From contig NZ_NPEF01000211.1 of the NCBI RefSeq assembly GCF_002811955.1, forward strand, positions 1 to 6,684: a stretch of DNA of 6,684 nucleotides. Direction: 5' to 3'. The notes below the pieces were generated by a model. It saw only the letters and a program-made list of their open reading frames with translations, made no database searches and was not told where the DNA came from. Below, one piece after another: positions 1-6,684 of this stretch. This DNA comes from Leptospira ellisii (GTDB taxonomy: Bacteria > Spirochaetota > Leptospiria > Leptospirales > Leptospiraceae). Position 1 is the stretch's first letter. The number at the start of each line of letters is the position of its first letter. The translations under genes and the position numbers were made by a program.

Positions 1-60
1 TCGCGCGGTTCAAAGCCGCAACCGCTTCCGAATAACGTTCCATCTGATCCAGAACGACTC

Positions 61-71
<11 letters not shown>
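1..71 (-). repeat. Inverted near-identical copy of part of the downstream TPR gene
   Basis: The reverse complement of bases 1-66 is identical to 2884-2949. One mismatch at 67 (G on the minus strand against A at 2883) is followed by four more matching bases, after which similarity stops at once. The left limit is the window edge, so the copy may be longer. It lies in a different frame from the lipoprotein gene that runs into it and supplies that gene's stop codon. The join falls at a GATC tetranucleotide shared by both loci. A chimeric read or misassembly at a contig end and a true rearrangement are both possible. Confidence 0.9.
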
Positions 72-1216
<1,145 letters not shown>

Positions 1217-1625
1217 ATGTCGGCCAGACGCACTTCCCGTGAAATCGCCGTTATGGCGCTTTATCAGCTGGAACTGACGGGGCCTCCCCTTAAGGAAGTC
1301 CTAAAGTTCAAATGGTACGATAAAAAAATCGAACAGGAAGAAAGGGATTTCGCCGTTTCCATAGTAAATGGGGTTGTGAAAAATCAGGAACGGATCGATA
1401 CTCTGATTAAGAAATATTCCAAAAACTGGGACTTTTCCAGAATCAGCGTCGTCAATAAGGCGATCCTTCGTTTGTCCGTGTACGCCTTACTGCATACCTG
1501 GGAGGTTCCGAAGAACGTCACGATCGACGAAGCCGTGGAACTTACGAAGGAGTTCGAAAGCGAGGAATCCTCCCGGTTCGTGAACGGAATTTTGGACTCG
1601 ATCCTCAAGAACGAAATCAAATCCG

Positions 1626-1633
<8 letters not shown>
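1217..1633 (+). CDS. nusB: Transcription antitermination / rRNA processing factor NusB
   Basis: NusB binds boxA RNA together with ribosomal protein S10 (NusE) and supports antitermination on rRNA operons. The 138-aa product has normal length and the all-helical NusB pattern: an N-terminal basic helix [18 protein letters not shown] (2-19), a middle REV-like region with [20 protein letters not shown] (44-63), the conserved W..RIS.V...[10 protein letters not shown] segment (about 71-92), and the C-terminal signature [29 protein letters not shown] (about 101-129). The start codon follows the ribH stop immediately, and its last 8 bases (ATGGATAA, 1626-1633) overlap the start of the TPR gene. It therefore probably shares ribosomes with both neighbours. 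Family assignment is secure; coupling is inferred from spacing. Confidence 0.96.
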
Positions 1634-3688
<2,055 letters not shown>

Positions 3689-3692
<4 letters not shown>

Positions 3693-5044
3693 ATCATCGA
3701 CTAACGCGCGTTTTATTCCGTGCCGTCTCCGTCGCCGTATTTTTTCCGATATATCTCTTTGCGGCGGAAACTCCGAAGGACGAACTTAAGGAGAGATTGC
3801 TCGGATCCGGTAAAAATCAAATCGCCGCGATCGGCGAACTCCGCTCCAGAGGGCGTCTCGATCTGGTGCGGGAATTACTTCCGATTTTTCAGAACGATTC
3901 CGCCGACGAAAAGGTTCAGTCCGCGATTCTGCGGCTTTTTTCCGAATTGGAGGATTTGGATTCGAGCGCTCCGAATTGGGTCGGCGTTTTGGATTCCGTC
4001 TTTCAGAAGACGACCAACGTCGCCCTTAAAAAGGAGATTCTTCTTCTTGCGGAAAGGAAAAAGGAAAAACGTCTGATCTATTCCGTCATAGCCGCGTTAG
4101 GCGATCCGGAGACCGAATTGCGTTCCTTGAGCTACCGTTTGATGCAGCTTTTGAAGGACGACCGGGCGTTGCCGATCCTTCTGGACATGTCGCTTTCCAA
4201 AGATCCGGTGCAGAGACTTTATTTTTTGGAATCGTCCCTGATCATCAAGGATGAGCGGATCCAGAATCAGATCCATAAACTGGCCAACGACGAAAGCTCC
4301 GGAGTCAGAAAGAAATATCTCATCGCGATCAACCGCTTGGGAATGACCGAGAAGTTTCCGCAATTTCAGAAATCCGCCTCCGGAGATCCCGACGACGACG
4401 TACGACTTGTCGCATTAGAAATTTTAAAGAATAAGCGAAATCGACAGTATCTTTCCCTTTTCTACAAAGGTCTTGCCGATCCCAATCCGGACATACGCAG
4501 GGTTTCGCTGGAAGCCTTATTGACGTTTCAGGATAAACAGGGCGCAAAGGCGGTCTCGGATCAACTCGCCAAAGAGGAGGTTTTGTTTCTCAAAGCGAGG
4601 ATGATCGACCTGCTTTTGGATCTCGGAAACAACGGGGGAGGACAGGGAATTCTCGCCGTGTTGACCAATGGAGAGGAAGCGGAACTGAGGACAAAAGCGG
4701 CGTTCGCAGTGGGAAAGTTAGGCGCCAACACGAGCGCTTTGGAGCTGACCAAGATCCTTTCCGAAGAAAAGGAGAATATGGTCAAGTGGCAACTTATTCA
4801 TTCTCTCGGAGAACTCAAGGATAAGAACGCGGTTCCCGCCCTGCTCGTGCTTGCGAGAAACCAAAGAGAAAAACTCAATCTGAGGGTCGAAGCGATCGCG
4901 ACGATTCGGATGATCAACGATCCGGACAGTCTTCCTTCCCTATTCGAAGCGTACGTTTCCGAAAACGAAAAAACCCTTCGCGCGGAATTGGAGAATACGA
5001 TGCGCGAAATTTTGAATCTGAAATTCCCGCCTAAACTTCCCTAA
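3689..5044 (+). CDS. Exported HEAT-repeat protein, probably periplasmic, with CTG start
   Basis: Read from CTG at 3689 the product is 451 aa. It begins with a textbook signal peptide: basic N-region ([10 protein letters not shown]), hydrophobic core ([14 protein letters not shown], 12-25) and a cleavage site near Ala25 or Ala26 before ETPKDE. Starting at the first ordinary start codon (TTG, 3797) would give 415 aa with no export signal. The remainder is a run of paired helices of about 30-40 residues with HEAT character, for example [60 protein letters not shown] and [20 protein letters not shown]. The D-P-x-x-x-V/L-R turns are typical of HEAT/PBS-lyase-like repeats. No catalytic motif is seen. 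It is coupled to the membrane-anchored TPR gene upstream, so both may act in one envelope complex; that is inference. No clear intrinsic terminator follows. Confidence 0.85.
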
Positions 5045-5098
5045 TACGGGTCGTTCATTCCGATCTAATGCGACTAACGCGGTTTAACGGAAAAAAAT

Positions 5099-5153
5099 TC
5101 CTTCCGGATCCGAATTGTCCGCGGAACGAAGACCGAAAAATCTTTCGGAAGGG
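5099..5153. other. Inverted repeat with two mutually exclusive stems
   Basis: Bases 5099-5108 can pair with 5144-5153 over ten positions: seven Watson-Crick pairs in a row (CCTTCCG with CGGAAGG), two G-T pairs and one more A-T. A smaller hairpin, CCGAAA (5133-5138), loop AATC, TTTCGG (5143-5148), uses part of the same right arm, so the two cannot form together. There is no T-tract after either, so this is at best an atypical terminator or RNA-stability element for the upstream operon. Pairing was assessed by eye, with no energy calculation. Confidence 0.4.
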
Positions 5154-5172
5154 ATATCATCATTAAACTTCA

Positions 5173-5202
5173 TTGACAGAAAAACCTATTTTCCGGAAAT
5201 AG
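5173..5202 (+). promoter_or_regulatory. Candidate sigma-70 type promoter for the PEGA lipoprotein gene
   Basis: A perfect -35 consensus TTGACA lies at 5173-5178. At 17-18 bases the -10 position reads GAAATA or AAATAG (5196-5202), a poor match to TATAAT. A start about 6-8 bases further on would leave a leader of roughly 25 bases with AGGA at 5216-5219. The placement upstream of a new transcription unit is sensible, but the weak -10 box keeps confidence low. Confidence 0.3.
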
Positions 5203-5231
5203 AAGCAACTTTTTTAGGAATGAAACCCATC

Positions 5232-5792
5232 ATGAAAAAATATCTTTCGATTCTCGCCGTAATTGCGATCGTTCATTGTGCACCTTCCACAATGGTAAAA
5301 ATCAACACCGAACCGAGCGGTTTGGACGTTTATTATCAAGGAATGAAGGTGGGTAAATCCCCCGTCGACGTGGAAATGTCCAACCTCATATTCGAAAAAC
5401 ACATAGTGGAAATCAGAAAAGACAAAAAAATTCTGAGAACGGTTCCTGTGGCCACCGAAATCAAAAGCACCAACGTCGTGGGCGGTATCTGTCTTGGGGT
5501 TCCTTTTATTTGGGTCTCCGGTCCCAAATCGTATCAAAACATCACGATCGACGACGCCGTTACTTCCGAGTTCTCCGTTAAAAGCGACGCGGCATTGGTG
5601 GTTTCCCATCTTCCGAAGGGAGTTACGATGACCGTAGGAGCGCGGGTTTTAGGAAGCGAAGACTACGCGTACGTGGAAGGAAAGGATCAGGAGATCAAGT
5701 TATGCGATTCGGAGTCGTGCAAAAGTTTCGGAATCCATAAATTCGAAACGCAAAAAAGCTATTTTTATCAGATCAACGCGAATCAACTCTAA
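5232..5792 (+). CDS. Putative lipoprotein with PEGA domain
   Basis: From ATG at 5232 the product is 186 aa: MKK, a hydrophobic core (YLSILAVIAIV) and Cys16, consistent with lipid attachment although His at -1 is outside the strict lipobox. ATG at 5220 (four residues more) touches the AGGA at 5216-5219, too close to be used, while 5232 is 12 bases from it. Residues 22-66 fit a PEGA domain, a small beta fold of surface-layer and envelope proteins: VKINTEPSGLDVYYQGMKVG, then KSPVDVEM and a HIVEIRK strand. Next comes a glycine-rich hydrophobic segment (82-97, VVGGICLGVPFIWVSG) that may insert into or lie on the membrane, then a beta-rich tail with a close Cys pair (158, 163). The role is unknown; carbohydrate or protein binding at the envelope is the family expectation. 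Its 3' end overlaps the convergent YidD-like gene by 20 bases. Confidence 0.8.
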   Translation: MKKYLSILAVIAIVHCAPSTMVKINTEPSGLDVYYQGMKVGKSPVDVEMSNLIFEKHIVEIRKDKKILRTVPVATEIKSTNVVGGICLGVPFIWVSGPKSYQNITIDDAVTSEFSVKSDAALVVSHLPKGVTMTVGARVLGSEDYAYVEGKDQEIKLCDSESCKSFGIHKFETQKSYFYQINANQL

Positions 5793-6201
5793 ACTCGCGT
5801 TTAAACGAAGAGTAATCCCTGGGAAGCTGATCGACGACGCGGTCTTCGATCAGTTTTCCCCGGTTCTTAACGTAGACGATTTTATGATTCTTCCCGCCGT
5901 GTATGAATCGGTTTTCCACGAACAACATCCGATTTAAGGAAAACAAAAGCGCCGAAATAAAATCACGATTTTCGAATTGTTCCTTTACGAACTCGGAGCA
6001 GGAAGGCTCCATCGGACAAGCCGCGTTCTGAAAATTGCGGTCCACGGTTTGGTGATCCTCGATTTTGGAAAGGATCAGACGATTGAGAAAAAAACGATCC
6101 TCCGAACGCGTTTGTTCCCTCGAAGTACCGCAATATGAAAATAAGAAAAGCAGTATATACGATATTCCTGTTTTTATCCTCTTTCTCCGAGGCGTTCGCA
6201 T
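5773..6201 (-). CDS. Small putative lipoprotein with diverged YidD-like motif
   Basis: From ATG at 6201 the product is 142 aa: a strongly basic N-region (MRTPRRKRIK), hydrophobic core (SYILLFLF) and Cys24 (FSYC) as possible lipid site. ATG at 6216 and GTG at 6234 are in-frame alternatives; the GTG has GGAG 12 bases upstream, so the start is uncertain. Residues 61-104 resemble the YidD signature, in E. coli a small membrane-associated factor helping YidC-dependent insertion: C-P-M-E-P-S-C-S-E-F (62-71) parallels C-R-F-x-P-T-C-S-x-Y, the next helix ends in LNRMLF (89-94) like the family's K-R-x-x-K-C, and HGG (101-103) parallels the terminal GG. The third conserved Cys is missing, and a charged tail of about 40 residues follows. 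An exported lipoprotein form would be on the other face of the membrane from cytoplasmic YidD, so the function may differ. The homology is by motif only. Confidence 0.65.
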   Translation of the reverse strand: MRTPRRKRIKTGISYILLFLFSYCGTSREQTRSEDRFFLNRLILSKIEDHQTVDRNFQNAACPMEPSCSEFVKEQFENRDFISALLFSLNRMLFVENRFIHGGKNHKIVYVKNRGKLIEDRVVDQLPRDYSSFKREFRVDSR

Positions 6202-6684
6202 CGGAAGAAAATTCATGTTCGATTTCGCTTTCACAACATACGACTCTCCGCAACGCGGTCCGTTATTACAAGTCGGAAAAGTATCAGGAAGCGGAAATCG
6301 AATTGAGCCGTTTGATTTTCGAAACGGATTGCGCCGAGGTCCGGCTTTTTCAGGCCTTCGCGATTTTGAGACAAAGGAAGGACCTCAACACCTTTTTTCG
6401 TTCGTTTTCGCATCCTCTACGGATTCTCCGGTTTGATGGGAAATCGGAACGAAACCCGAAAACCCGCTTCCGAAATCGGTTGCGCCTCTGCGGATTGCCG
6501 ATTGGAGGATCTGGAAGAGGTAATCGGATATCTCTCCTCGCTCCGGGACTTCGAAACGTTGGACGAAGCGGAATTCGAAACGGGGATTAAATCCAATAAA
6601 TTCAAAAATAATAATTTAGAAAAATTGCATTCTTTTTGGAAGGAGGAAACTTCGCTCGCTTCCGAAAAAAGGAAAAATCCCTAT
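6135..6684 (+). CDS. Exported TPR-like protein, frameshifted at a T6 run, 3' partial
   Basis: The first 88 residues from ATG 6135 are convincing: signal peptide MKIRKAVYTIFLFLSSFSEA, cleavage after AFA (20-22) before SEEN, then a helical pair with TPR character at about 37-82 (AVRYYKSEKYQEAEIELSRL followed by CAEVRLFQAFAILRQ). After the six T at 6393-6398 (codons 87-88) this frame turns basic and low-complexity and stops at 6588-6590. The +1 frame is open from 6370 to the window end and looks like protein: VRFRILYGFSGLMGN, then acidic helices such as CRLEDLEEVIGYLSSLRDFE. Removing one T joins the two. So this is either a sequencing indel, a phase-variable or slippage site, or a recent pseudogene. 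ATG at 6436 could serve as an internal start. The ribosome site is weak (GAAG near 6125). The gene overlaps the divergent YidD-like gene. Function unknown. Confidence 0.65.

Larger units (their letters stand above)
5045..5219. other. Intergenic region between the HEAT gene and the PEGA lipoprotein
   Basis: About 175 bases with no convincing gene. An open frame continues upstream of the lipoprotein start to a TTG at 5115, but it carries no ribosome site and would bury the lipoprotein signal. The region holds an inverted repeat (5099-5153), two short palindromes (CGGATCCG 5104-5111 and TCCGCGGA 5118-5125) and a TTGACA box at 5173. I see no tRNA or known riboswitch. A T-rich run that would complete a terminator is absent. 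Confidence 0.6.

Noticed and set aside
3720..4076. Plus-strand frame of 118 codons at the start of the HEAT gene
   Set aside because: It is Arg/Phe/Pro-rich and out of frame with the HEAT repeats, which run through the same bases with a clear fold pattern.
5115..5231. N-terminal extension of the PEGA lipoprotein to TTG 5115
   Set aside because: It would put 39 polar residues before the signal peptide, has no ribosome site and crosses the inverted repeat and candidate promoter.

Overview
The window looks like chromosomal DNA from a spirochaete of the genus Leptospira. The reasons are the ribH-nusB pair followed directly by large TPR and HEAT-repeat envelope proteins, several short lipoproteins whose lipobox fits the relaxed spirochaetal pattern better than the strict enterobacterial one, and near-balanced base composition. 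This assignment is inference from gene content; no rRNA or species marker is present. I see no mobile element, CRISPR array, tRNA or rRNA.

Layout. (1) Bases 1-720, minus strand: a putative lipoprotein with a TPR-like C-terminal end. Its reading frame stops just inside a 71-base segment that is an inverted, almost perfect copy of part of the large TPR gene further right; this is either a rearrangement or a chimeric join. (2) Bases 755-5044, plus strand: a tightly packed set ribH (lumazine synthase) - nusB (transcription antitermination factor) - a membrane-anchored TPR protein of 688 aa - an exported HEAT-repeat protein. The joins are 0 bases, an 8-base overlap and, if the CTG start proposed here is right, a 1-base overlap (CTGA). 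The four genes therefore look co-transcribed and translationally coupled. (3) Bases 5045-5219: intergenic, with a long-range inverted repeat and a TTGACA box. (4) Bases 5232-5792, plus strand: a PEGA-domain lipoprotein. (5) Bases 5773-6201, minus strand: a small lipoprotein carrying a diverged YidD-like motif. (6) Bases 6135-6684, plus strand: an exported protein with a TPR-like helical pair, broken by one frameshift at a run of six T and running off the window.

How the parts relate. Apart from ribH and nusB, every gene seems to make an envelope protein: one inner-membrane-anchored TPR scaffold, one periplasmic HEAT scaffold, three lipoproteins and one secreted TPR-like protein. TPR, HEAT and PEGA domains point to protein-protein or surface binding rather than catalysis. 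No substrate or partner can be read from the sequence.

The observations most worth a second look are: the non-canonical start that restores a signal peptide on the HEAT protein; the YidD-like lipoprotein; the stretch near 6135-6201 that encodes a plausible signal peptide on both strands; and the inverted copy at the left edge. I do not see clear evidence of a new defence, mobile or RNA-guided system.
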